Source: Mytilus californianus
Lineage: Eukaryota > Mollusca > Bivalvia > Mytilida > Mytilidae
DNA: 64,000 nucleotides
Assembly: GCF_021869535.1 (NCBI RefSeq)
Contig: NW_026262668.1
Span: 76,529,558-76,593,557, forward strand
Direction of reading: 5' to 3'
Shown here: in pieces, positions 21,809 to 34,012 of the stretch
Layout of the letters: each line of letters starts with the position of its first letter
Position numbering within the stretch: position 1 is the first letter of the stretch
The notes under the pieces: generated by a model
Told to the model about the DNA's origin: nothing
The model's database searches: none
What the model saw: only the letters and a program-made list of their open reading frames with translations
Position numbers and translations under genes: made by a program

Positions 21809-24121
21809 AGCTCACCTGACCTGAAAGGTCAAGTGAGCTTTTCTCATCACTTTGCGTCCGTCGTCCTGCGTCCGTCGTCCGTCGTCCGTCGTCCGTCGTC
21901 CGTAAACTTTTACAAAAATCTTCTCCTCTGAAACTACTGGGCCAAATTTAACCAAACTTGGCCACAATCATCATTGGGGTATCTAGTTTTAAAAATGTGT
22001 GGCGTGATCCTGTCAACCAACCAAGATGGCCGCCACGGCTAAAAATAGAACATAGGGGTAAAATGCAGTTTTTAGCTTATAACTCAAAAACCAAAGCATT
22101 AAGAGCAAATCTGATATGGGGTAAAATTGTTCATCAGGTCAAGATCTATCTGCCCTGAAATTTTCAGATGAATCGGACAACCCGTTATTGGGTTGCTGCC
22201 CCTGAATTGGTAATTTTAAGGAAATTTTGCTGTTTTTGGTTATTATCTTGAATATTATTATAGATAGAGATAAACTGTAAACAGCAATAATGTTCAGCAA
22301 AGTAAGATTTACAAATAAGTCAATATAACCGAAATGGTCAGTTGACCCCTTTAGGAGAAATTGCCCTTTATAGTCAATTTTTAACCATTTTTCGTAAATC
22401 TTAGTAATCTTTTACAAAAATCTTCTCCTCTGAAACAACTGGGCCAAATTAAACCAAACTTGGCCACAATCATCATTGGGGTATCTTGTTTAAAAAATGT
22501 GTGGCGTGACCCGGCCAACCAACCAAGATGGGCGCCACAGCTAAAAATAAAACATAGGGGTAAAATGCAGTTTTTGGCTTATAACTCAAAAACCAAAGCA
22601 TTTAGAGCAAATCTGACAGAAGTAAAATTGTTTATCAGGTCAAGATCTATCTGCCCTAAAATTTTCAGATGAATCGAACAACCTGTTGTTGGGTTGCTGC
22701 CCCTGAATTGGTAATTTTAAGGAAATTTTGCTGTTTTTGGTTATTATCTTGAATATTATTATAGATAGAGATAAACTGTAAACAGCAATAATGTTCAGCA
22801 AAGTAAGATTAACAAATAAGTCAACATGACTGAAATGGTCAGTTGACCCCTTTAGGAGTTATTGCCCTTTATAGTCAATTTTTAACAATTTTTCGTAAAT
22901 CTTAGTAATCTTTTACAAAAATCTTCTCCTCTGAAACTACGTGGCCAAATTAAACCAAACTTGGCAACAATCATCATTTGGTTATCTAGTTTTAAAAATG
23001 TGTGGCGTGACCTGGTCAACCAACCAAGATGGCCGCCACGGCTAAAAATAGAACATAGGGGTAAAATTCAGTTTTTGGCTTTTAACTCAAAAACCAAAGC
23101 ATTTAAAGCAAATCTGACATGAAGTAAAATTGTTCATCAGGTCAAGATCTATCTGCCCTGAAATTTTCAGATGAATCGGACAACCCGTTATTGGGTTGCT
23201 GCCCCTGAATTGGTAATTTTAAGGAAATTTTGCTGTTTTTGGTTATTATCTTGAATATTATTATAGATAGAGATAAACTGTAAACAGCAATAATGTTCAG
23301 CAAAGTAAGATTTACAAATAAGTCAATATAACCGAAATGGTCAGTTGACCCCTTTAGGAGTAATTGCCCTTTATAGTCAATTTTTAACCATTTTTCGTAA
23401 ATCTTAGTAATCTTTTACAAATATCTTCTCCTCTGAAACAACTGGGCCAAATTAAACCAAACTTGACCACAATCATCATTTGGTTATTTAGTTTTAAAAA
23501 TGTGTGGCGTGACCTGGTCAACCAACCAAGATGGCCGCCACGGCTAAAAATAGAACATAGGGGTAAAATTCAGTTTTTGGCTTTTAACTCAAAAACCAAA
23601 GCATTTAAAGCAAATCTGACATGAAGTAAAATTGTTTATCAGGTCAAGATCTATCTGCCCTGAAATTTTCAGATGAATCGGACAACCCGTTGTTGGGTTG
23701 CTGCCCCTGAATTGGTAATTTTAAGGTAATTTTGCTGTTTTTGGTTATTATCTTGAATATTATTATAGATAGAGATAAACTGTAAAAAACGATAAATGTC
23801 GGCAAAGTAAGATCAACAAATAAGTCAACATGACCGAAATTGTCAGTTGACCCCTTTAGGAGTTATTGCCCTTTATAGTCAATTTTAACCATTTTTTCGT
23901 AAATCTTAGTAATCTTTTACAAAAATCTTCTCCTCTGAAACTACTGGGCCAAGTTAATTATAGATAGAGATAATTGTAAGCAGGAAAAATGTTCAGTAAA
24001 TTAAGATGTACAAACACATCACCATCACCAAAACACAATTTTGTCATGAATCCATCTGCGTCCTTTGTTTAATATTCACATAGACCAAGGTGAGCGACAC
24101 AGGCTCTTTAGAGCCTCTAGT
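21809..24121 (-). mobile_element. 2.3-kb non-autonomous element (terminal family T) with four tandem ~500-bp cores
   Basis: The left end is the AGCTCACCTGACC...AAGTGAGCT hairpin followed by a GTC/CGT triplet run (CGTCCGTCGTCCGTCG). The right end is AGGTGAGCGACACAGGCTCT, TTAGAGCCTCTAGTTTT. These are the reverse complements of the ends at 11743 and 12540. CTTTTACAAAAATCTTCTCC starts successive core units at about 21907, 22409, 22911, 23411 and 23917, a period close to 500 bp, and the units are highly similar. The last unit is truncated. Frames such as 21958-22158 and 22460-22672 are the same repeat read twice and not genes. It fills a large part of intron 2, antisense to the Ig gene. Confidence 0.85.
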
Positions 24122-24229
24122 TTTGGAAATCTCTGCGATAAACTCATATTATCTATATTATTCAAAGACGTCTGGAACGAGATACAAATGTAGTAATTCT
24201 TTAATGTACTTCTAGTCATTTGTTTGCAG

Positions 24230-24520
24230 ATATGCCTATCATTACTTATTCTACACATTATGCAGAAGGATTCCTGGGAAAGCCATTTCACATCACGTGT
24301 GAAGTGAAATCTGCTCCTGAAATCCTTGATGTTTCGCTTCAATTTAAAGGAAAGATTGTGGAAGCAAATGTCTCCAATGTATTCACTGGAAATCACCAAG
24401 AAAAATTTGTATTTACTATTATCGACCCAACATTACAGGATAGTGGAAATTATACATGCAACGCAACTAATGTGCACACATCCAGCATTAGTGATGCAAT
24501 TACAATAGAAATATATGGAG
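24230..24520 (+). CDS. IgSF transmembrane protein, Ig domain exon 3 (GC donor)
   Basis: 291 bp, acceptor TTTGCAG (to 24229), phase 1-1. The only donor that keeps phase 1 is GGAG|GCAAGT at 24521, a GC splice site with the AG|GCAAGT context usual for GC-AG introns. The fold carries Cys24 (HITCEV) and Cys77 (GNYTC, after LQDSG), but the core Trp expected at position 36/37 is replaced by Ser-Leu (PEILDVSLQF). Loss of this Trp is tolerated in some Ig domains but is uncommon. Asn-x-Ser/Thr sites NVS, NYT and NAT are present. The frame is closed 11 bases past the donor by a TAA, which agrees with splicing at this point. It lies about 110 bp after the end of the large repeat element. Confidence 0.85.
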
Positions 24521-25884
24521 GCAAGTTCTAATTTATATTTTTCTTTCTTTATTCTTTCCCACTTGTTGGCTATATTTATGTTTAGATGTTGCTTTTGCAA
24601 GAGTCATATAAAATTGAAGTCATGTGAAACGCGTTTTTTGTAATTCTAATGTTTTAATAATCGAAATTATTGAACCAATGCATGAATATATACTAAACAA
24701 ACTTCTGTATGCACGTTTTTTTTTATATTTATTACGAATCTATAACGTATTATCGACAAATAATATTTCATTCAGTGATTATTGATCGTTAGCTATTCAA
24801 CTTTGGAATTTGTTGTCGAAGTTTACCGGATCGTGACATTGATATACAATCATCACAGAGCATGTGGAGCACGTAAAATTAAGTGAATTGGTAGAGCCAG
24901 GATATATTTGTTAATTAAACTTTTCCTTAACAGTTGTTAAATTATTTGTTGTATTAAATATGTTCTTTGAGAATCAGTTATTACTTTTTACCTTCCAGTG
25001 CACGTTTGTTTACAATCTTTTATCACGGTTTTCCCCTCGCACTTGCGCTGTGCGATGGCCGAAGTTCTAACGAGAGGTCTTATAGTCAAGGTCACTGCAT
25101 ACGAAAAATATAGGCAAATTAATGTACGGGAAGACAGTAATTCAATAACAGTATATTTATGAAGATTTTGTTAATACAAAGGATTTTCTTTTACAAGAAA
25201 GTTAGCGTACACTTGTTTTATAGTAAAATTTAGCAATCCAAGGAAACAAAACATTTTGAACTTTTTTCTTAATTTAAGGTTTCATATGACTTTAATTTAC
25301 TTTAAATTTTTCTAAAAAAATTAGTTCGATTATTCTTTATTTTGTCAATAATGGGCTAAAATGTCCGTTGGATTATAGATCATGATTGTATATTGAAAGA
25401 ATACCATTACCATAAAAGTTCCTTTTCTGTATTTACCAAATATATTAAATTATAGATTATCGATGGTTTTTCAAACAAGAGGGTGTTTCTCAACTACAAT
25501 CTCATCGAATGGCGACAGCCCTGAGATTAGATGTGGCCGAGAAACATCCTCGAATCGCTATTTTGCCTATTGATGTTTACATTGACAACGTCACGTGCGC
25601 CCTAAGTTTCTTATGATAATTTTCCATCTCAAGCGAGTAGCATGATATGAAAAATTTAAATAAAAAAAAAAGATCAAAGGAAAAATGCACAAAGTAGCGA
25701 TAAATTGTGCACAGTAAGTAAACGCACCCATTAAAATATCTTGTGTTTTTTTTTTAAATAATTTAAAGACGTCTGAAAAACAATACAAATACACTTGCTT
25801 TTTGTGTGCATCTTGTCAAGTTCTATAATTTGTTTTTTAGTAGCACCTTTCATAGTAAATTTCACACCCTACTTAGAAGGATTC

Positions 25885-26085
25885 CTTAGATATTAGAAGA
25901 TGTGGTATGAGTGCCAATGAGAAAACTCTCCATCCAAGACATAATTTGTAAAAGTAAACCGTTATAGGTCAAAGTACGGCCTTCAACACGGAGCCTTGGC
26001 TCACACCGAACAGCAAGCTATAAAAGGCCCAAAAAAGGACTAGTGTAAAACCATTCAAACAGGAAAACCAACGGAAGTCATCCTT
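25885..26085 (+). repeat. dispersed repeat R2
   Basis: AGAAGATGTGGTATGAGTGCC, then GAGAAAACTCTCCATCC, GTACGGCCTTCAACACGGAG and GCTATAAAAGGCCC, in the order found at 31485-31620 and 47260-47400. Confidence 0.75.
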
Positions 26086-26689
26086 TCTATTTTAAAATGA
26101 GAAGGTGTTCTTGAAAAAAATGTAACTGTGATAACATTGTTTAAACTATGATCACAATTTTAACCTGTAATTTTGAATTAACGGTTCTTTTAAATTATTC
26201 AAAGATTGAAAAGATTGTGCACCATACAACAAATTCAATGACTATTCAGACAACATATACAATACCTTCCGTTAATGTTAATACAATTTGCAGTGTAGTA
26301 CGATTTCGATATGTCATCGTTATCAGTTCTTATAATATGAATTTTGTTTTTAATAAATTACAACACAACTAAATTCTCGTGGATATACAGTTATGACCAA
26401 ATATTGTCCTACATCCTGCCGATACTTATATTTTATATTATGAGAGGTTATGCTTTTTTCAGACTATTAATGTCGTGTTAACACCTAGCTACATTCTTTA
26501 TGTGCATATCCCAATTCAGCAACCTGTAATTTAGTATTGGTCTTGTGTTGCTGTCTGCTTGATTTGTCTTTTGTTTATAGTTTCAGCATAGTACAGAGCG
26601 TTCGTTTGAATTGTTCACATTTTTTTTTATGGCGTGGCCTTTTATAGCTAAAGGTATGGGTTTTGCTTATTGTTCAAAACCGTACGGTG

Positions 26690-26765
26690 ATCTCTTGTTG
26701 CTTAAATCCACGTCCTTTGGTCTCTCGTGGATAGTTGTCTCATTGGCAATCGCACAACATCTACT
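26690..26765 (-). repeat. dispersed repeat R2, terminal fragment, minus orientation
   Basis: TCTCGTGGATAGTTGTCTCA followed by TTGGCAATCGCACAACATCT is the reverse complement of the R2 start (AGATGTGGTATGATTGCCAA, TGAGACAACTATCCACC). Confidence 0.7.
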
Positions 26766-26799
26766 TTTTTGTAAATGTTAATCTTTTATGTTTGCAATT

Positions 26800-27340
26800 T
26801 AAGAAAAACAATAAGTATAAATCATTATTTTAAGGGCAAAAACTCCTATATGAGTCAATCGACATTTACGGTATTATTGAATTGTTTGTACTTCTTGGTT
26901 CTTAATCACTGTTGCTGTTTATGATTTTGTTTATCAGGCATTCAATGCATTTACCAATAATGTTAAAATAAGTCAATAATCTGCATTTAGGGTAATAACT
27001 TCTTAAGAAGTCATCGGACATTTTCTTAAAAATAGCAAAAAAGGTAGCTTGACATTCTAAGTTTTTTCCCCTGTCCCTTGTTTGTTATAATTCTCAGGAT
27101 ATAATTCAATTAGCGAACACTTAACCTTTGAGTTTTTTGTTTGTTTGATCTGTTTTAATATGTTTTTTGGTTGACGGCGATAAAAAAGTATTTACTTAAT
27201 GATAGAGATTCTAGAGATGATCATTCTCGCAACTTTGGTTCAATGGGCTAAGTAGTTTCAGAGGAAAACACTTTTGAAAAACTGTTCGACGACAATTGAC
27301 GCTATGTACAAGTAATGTGATGGCCAAACTTCATATTGTC
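26800..27340 (+). mobile_element. old decayed copy of the ~500-bp core element (family T)
   Basis: In order: AAGGGCAAAAACTCCTATATG, CACTGTTGCTGTTTATGATTT, TTTGGTTCAATGGGCTAAGTAGTTTCAGAGGAAAA, ACGACAATTGACGCTATGTACAAGTAATGTGATGG. These match in position the corresponding core and right-end strings of the element at 11743-12540 but are strongly diverged, and the triplet run has been lost. Confidence 0.6.
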
Positions 27341-28379
27341 AACTAACAATTGAGAGAATGTGTCGCAAAATTGCGTTCTGGCTGTATTTGTCAACTTTTC
27401 AGTCCATGTTCTTTATAATAACAGTTAAAGTTCAATCAGTCAATCAATCATAAATTTATATGTGAAGTATTTAATTCTGTCCAGAAATGAATGAGCTTTG
27501 AAAGATACGTTGCTATTAGGCCAATTGAACTTACCCATTACTCATAATTCCTTCAATGCATTTGCCGAAAACTCTATTATTTGCTCCACGATTTAGTTAA
27601 AATGGAAAGTCCCGAATTTTTCTAGGTACATTCTAAAAATATCAGAAAACACAAATTTTACGAGGCCTGATACGATGAGACTTTTTTCAACTTATAAGAG
27701 ACATGTTTTCACAGTTTAAGACAAGAATACCAGAATACCAATGTTGTCCTTTCTGTAAATTTACGGACTCTTGTCTTATTCCTTATCATGATAGCTAACA
27801 TGATTAAGGATTTGAATGGAAATGGATGCATGTAAAGCAGGTGATTTCTTCACTTGGTTTGTTTATTCAAAATGTATTTACGAGATTTGTATATTTTTGT
27901 TAACTACTGTAACCCGCATTTACAATATGAAACTTAAAAGAAATGTGGTCAATTTGATTTCTGAGCATGTGACACTTTTGCTCTCCTTGGTTTAGTACGA
28001 AGTTTTTTCATCCATGTCTCATTCAAACAATATCTGTTATGATATTTTTGTTTTAGACTATCTTATTTAATATCTGACATTAACTTCTTTTTTTATTGAC
28101 AATTTCATTATAAGAAAAAAAATTACGAACCAGGTAAGGTGTTATATATGTTATACAGTTTGGGCTATATATAATTCTTTTCATTGACTGCTCTACCAAA
28201 TGTTGTGTAAATTTGGATTTTATTAATCATACCATGATGGAGTTTATTCCATCAGAACGTGTTGGACGAAGCTTTAAAAAACCACTTCTTTAATTTTGAT
28301 TGATTTTCTGTGGCGGAATATTCATTCGAAAAAGTTCATGGAACCAGATCTGCTTACCTTTCCGGAGTAGTTTTTGGTA

Positions 28380-28545
28380 GGGTTTGTATTACTCAGTCTT
28401 TAGTTTTCTATGTTGTGTTTTGTGTACTGTTGTTTGTCTGTTGGTCCTTTTCTTTTTAGCCCTGGCGTTGTCAGTTTATTTTCGACTTATAAATTTGAAT
28501 GTCCCTTTGGTATCTCTATCCTCTCTCTTTCATCCTTAACCAAAA
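28380..28545 (+). repeat. dispersed repeat R1
   Basis: TTTTTGGTAGGGTTTGTATT-like start, CAGTCTTTAGTTTTCTATGT, TAGCCCTGGCGTTGTCAGTTT and TTGAATGTCCCTTTGGTATC follow each other as in the other R1 copies. It is intronic and in sense orientation. Confidence 0.75.
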
Positions 28546-29334
28546 AGATTGTAAATCATTTAAAAATTGAAGAAATAATGTTTATTTAAAAAACATCACC
28601 CTTCACGAAAAAGTCGTCAGTCGTTCCCAAACCGGATGAATGGTATAAATGCCTAATTAAGCGATTTTTAAATAGTTTGAATGACGACAATAAGGGAGTC
28701 TTGTAACCGTTATTACCATTTGAACATAGAAATATGATATGTATATTGTCGTACCTACCCAAATTCTCCGTTGATATATCAAGAAATAAGTGTTCAGGAA
28801 ACACATCCATCTGACAACATGCAAAACGTTCGTCAAACCGATGGACAATTTGACCATGATTGAACGATAGAAATAACTTTTTCTTTAAGATCTAGGTTCT
28901 GTGTATACATCACTTCAACTGAAATTAAGAATACAATTAATTTGAAATTAAGAAACGTCATTTCACAGCATTTGCATTAATTGCAGCATAATAACTAATT
29001 TCTCAAAGGACTGCATCAGGCTAACAATTAGAATACAGTAAGGAACATATCACATGTATGACGGAATATCCCATTGAGTACGAACCGACTGTACTTTAAA
29101 TACGAATTCTTTACATGAATAAAACATTTTCTCGACAATTAAACAGTTTTATGGATAGACTACATTTTAACCAGGCGTACATACAAAAGTTAGTTCCCAA
29201 GCACAACAAACGAAAATCGAATCGCCGGTTTGCAATATAGATTTTTTTCTCTCAATATTTTCATATAACCGTTGATTGTTAAAAAATAAAACTCTCCTTT
29301 TTTCTAAATGTTTAGTTTAAATTCTTTATTTCAG

Positions 29335-29619
29335 TCGTATTTCAGGACCAACATGATGAAAACGTTACATTTGGGGAAATCATTTCCATCGACTGTGCCG
29401 TAGATTCGCATCCACTGATAACTGAGTTAACAAAACTAACTTGGTCAATTAATGGAAGCTGTGTAAATATTAATAACACAATGAAATATCTTCAACCAAC
29501 ACCAACGAAGCTGACAATACAAAATGCCAGGTTTAGTGACCAAGGCATGTACACATGCGCAGTTGAGAACGATAAGGGGAACGGAACTAATAGTGGACTT
29601 TGGCTTTATGTAATTGGAG
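29335..29619 (+). CDS. IgSF transmembrane protein, Ig domain exon 4
   Basis: 285 bp, acceptor TTTATTTCAG (to 29334), donor GGAG|GTAAGC (29620), phase 1-1. The Ig core is Cys21 (SIDCAV), Trp37 (KLTWSING) and Cys75 (GMYTC after FSDQG). An additional Cys43 lies in the C-C' region (NGSCVN). Asn-x-Ser/Thr sites NVT, NGS, NNT and NGT are present. The exon encodes more than the frame from ATG 29481 shows; the upstream half from 29335 is open in the same frame and contains the first cysteine. It is flanked by introns of 4814 and 4078 bp. Confidence 0.85.
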
Positions 29620-30394
29620 GTAAGCAAAATTCAAAGTTTAAATGCAAGCTCGAAATATTTAACCACTCTTAAATGTTGCTTCCTTTACAAATATTAATTT
29701 CAAATTTGTTTTGACAGTCAGATCGACAGGGGATCGATCCTACAACTTCATGCAATCAAAGTAATGTCACTTTAAAGATACGACCGAGCCGATATGACAA
29801 TTATTTTTTCATGTTTTTACTGTTATAACAAAATAGGCGTTATAAATATTTAGCCCCTAAGATGTAGAAAATTAGAAGTGAAAATTAGAAAACTATGTAA
29901 ACTGGTGCATCTTAAACTCGTTTCATGATTAACCTCCACAAAGGACCCTTAAACCCAAAAAATCGAATGCCAAGGATGTAAACAATTTATCAACGACGAA
30001 TTCAGAAAAGGTTATAAATCATGTCAATACCGAAACACTTATCACTGAGATGATTGTAGCATCAAGGTTTATCATTCTATCAGGATTCCACAGCTCCAGT
30101 TATGTTTGTTTCTTGTCTAAATTCACATATAGAAATGTACGAAGAGTTATTATCGTATGATATCAATTTTCCCATTCTGAACATTTCATTTCGGCGAAAC
30201 AATATTTCTGCAGCGCCTAAATACTAAATATAGAGAATATGCATATCCCCATTAATACGATATCCTTGATAAAGTGTTGTTAAATCAAGTGTGAACTTTC
30301 CATTTCTATGTAGCAACATTCCAGCAACGCTTGCATACAGAGTATATATTTCCCAGTTGATACGATATTCCAGGGCTTGTATTCCCTATTATGA

Positions 30395-30840
30395 TTTATA
30401 GAGGGTTGCTGTTCACAAGGAAGCTATCAAACCAAGAGTTCCAAGTGGTACAGTTGAAATCATCCCTTCGTTAATTTTACGGACGCCATCACGAGTTGGT
30501 TGACCGTTATGGAATATCTGTTTCACAGATGACGACGGATATGTTCCAATTGTCGTAACTACAATTCCGTCCTCTTTCCCGCGAATGTGACCTACCGAAT
30601 TAAACATATTACCTGCTTTGGACCTACATGAGCAACACGACGAGTGCCAAATCTGGAGAAGGATCTGCTTACCCTTTCGGAGCACATGAAATCCCCCCAG
30701 TTTTTGGTGGGTTTCGTGTTGCTCAGTCTTTGGTTTTCTATGTTGTGTTTTTCTTTATTAGCCATGGCGTTGTCAGTTTATTTTCGACTTATGAGTTTGA
30801 AGTATGGGTAACCTTCGCCCCTCTTTATAGATGGGAAAGT
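30395..30840 (+). repeat. dispersed repeat R1, longest copy
   Basis: It runs from GTTGCTGTTCACAAGGAAGC through CAATTCCGTCCTCTTTCC, GTGCCAAATCTGGAGAAGG, TTTTTGGTGGGTTTCGTGTT and TTTCTATGTTGTGTTTTTC to TTCGCCCCTCTTT. It serves as the reference for the shorter copies. The frames at 30413-30685 and 30628-30843 are by-products of the repeat. Confidence 0.75.
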
Positions 30841-31479
30841 TGAAGTCATCTCTTCAAACTTTTACTGTTTTTTTGATTTGGTTGAACAGTATGGTAAATC
30901 TGTGTCACGAAAGACCACACACACGTTTCACTTGTCGTATTCCCTTTTTCGTTTTTGGTGGGGTTCTGTTGCTTACTCTTAAATTTTTGAATAATGTTTT
31001 ATTGACATTTGGTCTTTTCTTCTTTTTGTCATAATGTCTGTTTTTATTCTAGATTTTGATTGTCTCTTTATATCCTCTGACTTCTTTACATCGAGATTGA
31101 ACAAACACATACAAAACTTTATAATTTTTGCATGTTTAACGACCGTATGTTTCACAAGATGGACATACGACAAGCTTTCGGGGAAAAAAGGACCTGTTTT
31201 ATAAGATCATCTCCTACATTTCTCTTACAAAAGTCTTCAAACGATAACGAATGTATTTACACATTATTTTGGTTCTCAAGACAAATTGGAGGTCAACTTC
31301 GATATGGTCGGTTATTACGTTTGCCTTCTAGGAGTAACGGTTCTTGATTGATTGAAATATAACGACGCTTTTTGTAGTTTCCTTGCTGTTTTTCTTCCTG
31401 AAACGACTCAAATCCTTCCATAACCAGATATGTTAAAGCGCCAACATTACTGTGTTTGTCTCTATGGATATCAATTTAA

Positions 31480-32215
31480 AAATAAGATGTGGTATGATTG
31501 CCTATGAGACAACTATCCACCAAAGTTCAAATGAAGTTGATGTAAGCAATTATAGGCAACCGTACGGCCTTCAACAATGAGAAAAACCCATACCGTATGG
31601 TCGGCTATAAAAGGCCCCGACATGAAAAATATGAAACAATTCAATTGAGAAAACTAACGGCCTAATTTATAACAAACCAATTTACGAAAAACAAATATGA
31701 CAGACATGAACCAACGGCAACCACTGAACTACCTAACCTGGGACAGTGGTGTAACAGTAAAACATAAGAACAAACTATAAAAATCAGTTGAAAAATGCTT
31801 AACTCATCAGATGGATACATGTAACAAAAAACACAGAGTAGACGTGGACGGGTACTTGTACATCCCAAAAACGAAAAGACACTAAGTATAGATCTGAGAG
31901 TACTCGCAGTTACTGACAGCTACTTCAAAGCCATTAACAACTAATGAAAAAAATCATGTATCTAAGACTATGATATCAATCAGTACACATCCAACATCAA
32001 ATGGATTTAGTGTAAAGACATCATTAACAGTCAGAGAAAAACACGACTTTTGCAATGCTAAACTATAAGTATCGACAGATTGTAGTACCGTGAAAGTACA
32101 TATTTGTAATATTTAGTATGGTTTTAATTTACTGATAACAAAATCAATATTTATGCCAATAAAAACAATATTCAAAGATTTAATTACAGTGTTAATTACA
32201 ATTTTACAGCGTATT
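31480..32215 (-). mobile_element. retroelement 3' end (same family as 45.2 and 47.2 kb), 5' truncated
   Basis: The left part is an R2 unit (GATGTGGTATGATTGCC at 31488), then a long shared tail (CAGACATGAACCAACG, GATCTGAGAGTACTCGCAGT, TCCAACATCAAATGGATTTAG, TATCGACAGATTGTAGTACC). At 32110-32215 the minus strand reads the last codons of the element's RT frame (NIDFVISK-like, FIGINIDF). The rest of the RT is absent, which is the 5' truncation expected of target-primed retroposition. It shows that R2 is, at least in part, the 3' tail of this retroelement. It is intronic and antisense to the Ig gene. Confidence 0.75.
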
Positions 32216-33023
32216 TAAAACATCACCTTTACATTTTGCCTCTAATTTGTTTCAGATCATTGTTTGGAAAATTAAACATCATCCTACGTTCAGTAGATGC
32301 ATACAAATAGTATAAACGCTGATATCCAAAAACGTATTATAAGAAAGATGAATTTGATCAAAGAAATAGACAATAAAAATAAGTTTTAAATTTTATTGAT
32401 GCAAATAAATATAAATACGGAAACAAAACTGCCAAATTTATCACAAAGTTCAACAGACCGCATCAACCAACAACACCATATTCTTCCTTAAACCAAAGAC
32501 ATACAAGTGAAGACAAACAATTACGAAACTCAAATGACTTGGTATAAACGAAAAAAGCGGTGGGAAAAAAAAAATTACGGTCGCACAAATCTTCAAATCT
32601 GATCAAACCTAAATCTTTGTTCAAAGTCGGCATGTCACAGATCAAAAACATAAACTATTCGAGGAATTTTATATACATACATATATACCTTAGGCTGTTT
32701 TCTGATCTTTGGTCGGGTTGTTGTCTATTTGACACATCCCCCTTTCCATTCCCAATTCTACACAATAGATATTAAAGCATAAAAGATATAGAATATATAT
32801 TTCATGAACAGCTAGACAAAGCTGAACTAAGTTCAATAAGGTCAACACAAATAAAAGCTAGAAATAGAACTTTAATAAAGCATTTAAACAGTAACATAAA
32901 ACACGGAAGCAAAGTCAGCACAAATCATAAAAACACTACGCAAATAAAACAAAAATAAGATTAAGAGTATAAAATGCAGCCCTACAATGATTCAAAGCTG
33001 TAACATAAAACATAAAAATAATA
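32216..33023. other. intron 4, noncoding
   Basis: AT-rich with no gene. The right half (about 32770-33023) probably is the 3' untranslated tail of the adjoining minus-strand LINE fragment, since it follows the stop codon of that frame. Confidence 0.45.
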
Positions 33024-33447
33024 TTAAGCACATGCATTACAATGGGATGCATTGCCAATCCAGGAGTTTATTAGGCTTTTGAATTGAGTAACATATGTTT
33101 TAGTTCTTAAATTGTTTGGCAACTCATTCCACAATTTGACTGCAGAATATACTGAAGGATTTCAAGCCATACCTTGAGGTTTTTACTACAGGCATTTAAG
33201 CTAAGTTTTGACATCTGGAAGAATATTTCGTTTCTTTGATGTTTATGTGACTATGCAGGTATACTGGATTTTCCTTATTCACTATTTTAAATACCTCTAT
33301 TGCCATCGTTTTCAGACGTCTTACTTCAAGAGATTGAATTTTTACAAGCAAATTATCATTTGAGCTGTTATAATCCTGGTAAATGAAGCGGAGTCTTTTA
33401 AGCTGTTTAAAAAATTCAGCTGTCCAGATGCTTTTTTTTTTTTGCAA
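33024..33447 (-). pseudogene. LINE reverse transcriptase ORF, C-terminal end
   Basis: The minus strand reads KQLKRLRFIYQDYNSSNDNL, then RRLKTMAIEVFKIVNKENP and, after frame changes near 33180, KTSRYGLKSFS and AVKLWNELPNNLRTKTYV, QFKSLINSWIG, ending at the stop at 33024-33026. The order RALRFIY...Y, R-x-K-T-x-A-I-E-x-(F/Y)-K, TSRYG, LWN-x-LP, FK is the C-terminal signature of jockey/CR1/RTE-like non-LTR retrotransposon RTs. A stop after SSRCQNLA and at least one frameshift make it dead. It lies in intron 4, antisense to the Ig gene, about 250 bp before exon 5. Confidence 0.8.
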
Positions 33448-33697
33448 ATGTTGGAGATGTGTGTTTTGAAATTTAGTTCAAAATCAGAATTGATGGCTAA
33501 TGACCTCTTTTTCACATGTTATTTTGTTACCAGCCAGGTCAAATGCAATACTTTTGTCCATTGTTTTTTTGACAATTGCCAAAGCTTCAATTTTATTAAT
33601 TTTCAAAGGTCAATAAAACCATATATTTATATGCCAAAAAAAAAAAATTGTTTTATAATATTCCACTGCGTAAATAATAGTTTAAACCTATTTTCAG

Positions 33698-34012
33698 ACT
33701 TCCCGAATGTCCACAGTAGTATAATTTACAACACAGTTCAATACTCAGCGGTTATAAGCGTAAACGAGTCATCAACACTTATACTGACTTGTAGTTATGA
33801 ATCCTTCCCACCTGCAACAGGTCTAGAATGGCAAAAACAAACAGTTAATATTAACCCGACGTTGTCAGAAAGAACCACTGGCGGCTATTTGAATGACCCA
33901 AACATCACTTTCACATCGGTAGAAAAATCTGACGAAGGAAATTATACGTGCTTTGTCACAAATGCCGTAGGTAGACGTGCTGGAAACTCAGTATATATAC
34001 AAGTGAATGAAT
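33698..34012 (+). CDS. IgSF transmembrane protein, Ig domain exon 5
   Basis: 315 bp, acceptor CTATTTTCAG (to 33697), donor GAAT|GTAAGT (34013), phase 1-1. The Ig core is Cys32 (LILTCSY), Trp45 (GLEWQKQ) and Cys85 (GNYTC after EKSDEG), all consistent with an I-set fold. Asn-x-Ser/Thr sites NES, NIT and NYT are present. It is the membrane-proximal Ig domain: the next exon carries the stalk and transmembrane segment. The open frame upstream of 33698 is intronic and does not belong to the protein. Confidence 0.87.

Larger units (their letters stand above)
24521..29334. other. intron 3 (GC-AG), mostly noncoding
   Basis: 4814 bp ending in TTTATTTCAG. It holds a few dispersed repeats listed separately (25885-26085, 26690-26760, 26800-27340, 28380-28545). 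The frame at 26148-26372 begins ILTCNF but lacks the Trp and second Cys of an Ig domain and has no splice context, so I do not call an exon there. No other gene is seen. Confidence 0.6.

Noticed and set aside
21958..22672. Two similar plus-strand frames (MATIIIGVS...) suggesting a duplicated small gene
   Set aside because: They are the same frame in successive units of the ~500-bp core repeat. Other units of the array lack the frame.
26148..26372. Possible sixth Ig exon (ILTCNF...)
   Set aside because: There is only one Cys in a suitable place, no Trp, no DxGxYxC, no acceptor or phase-1 donor at the borders.
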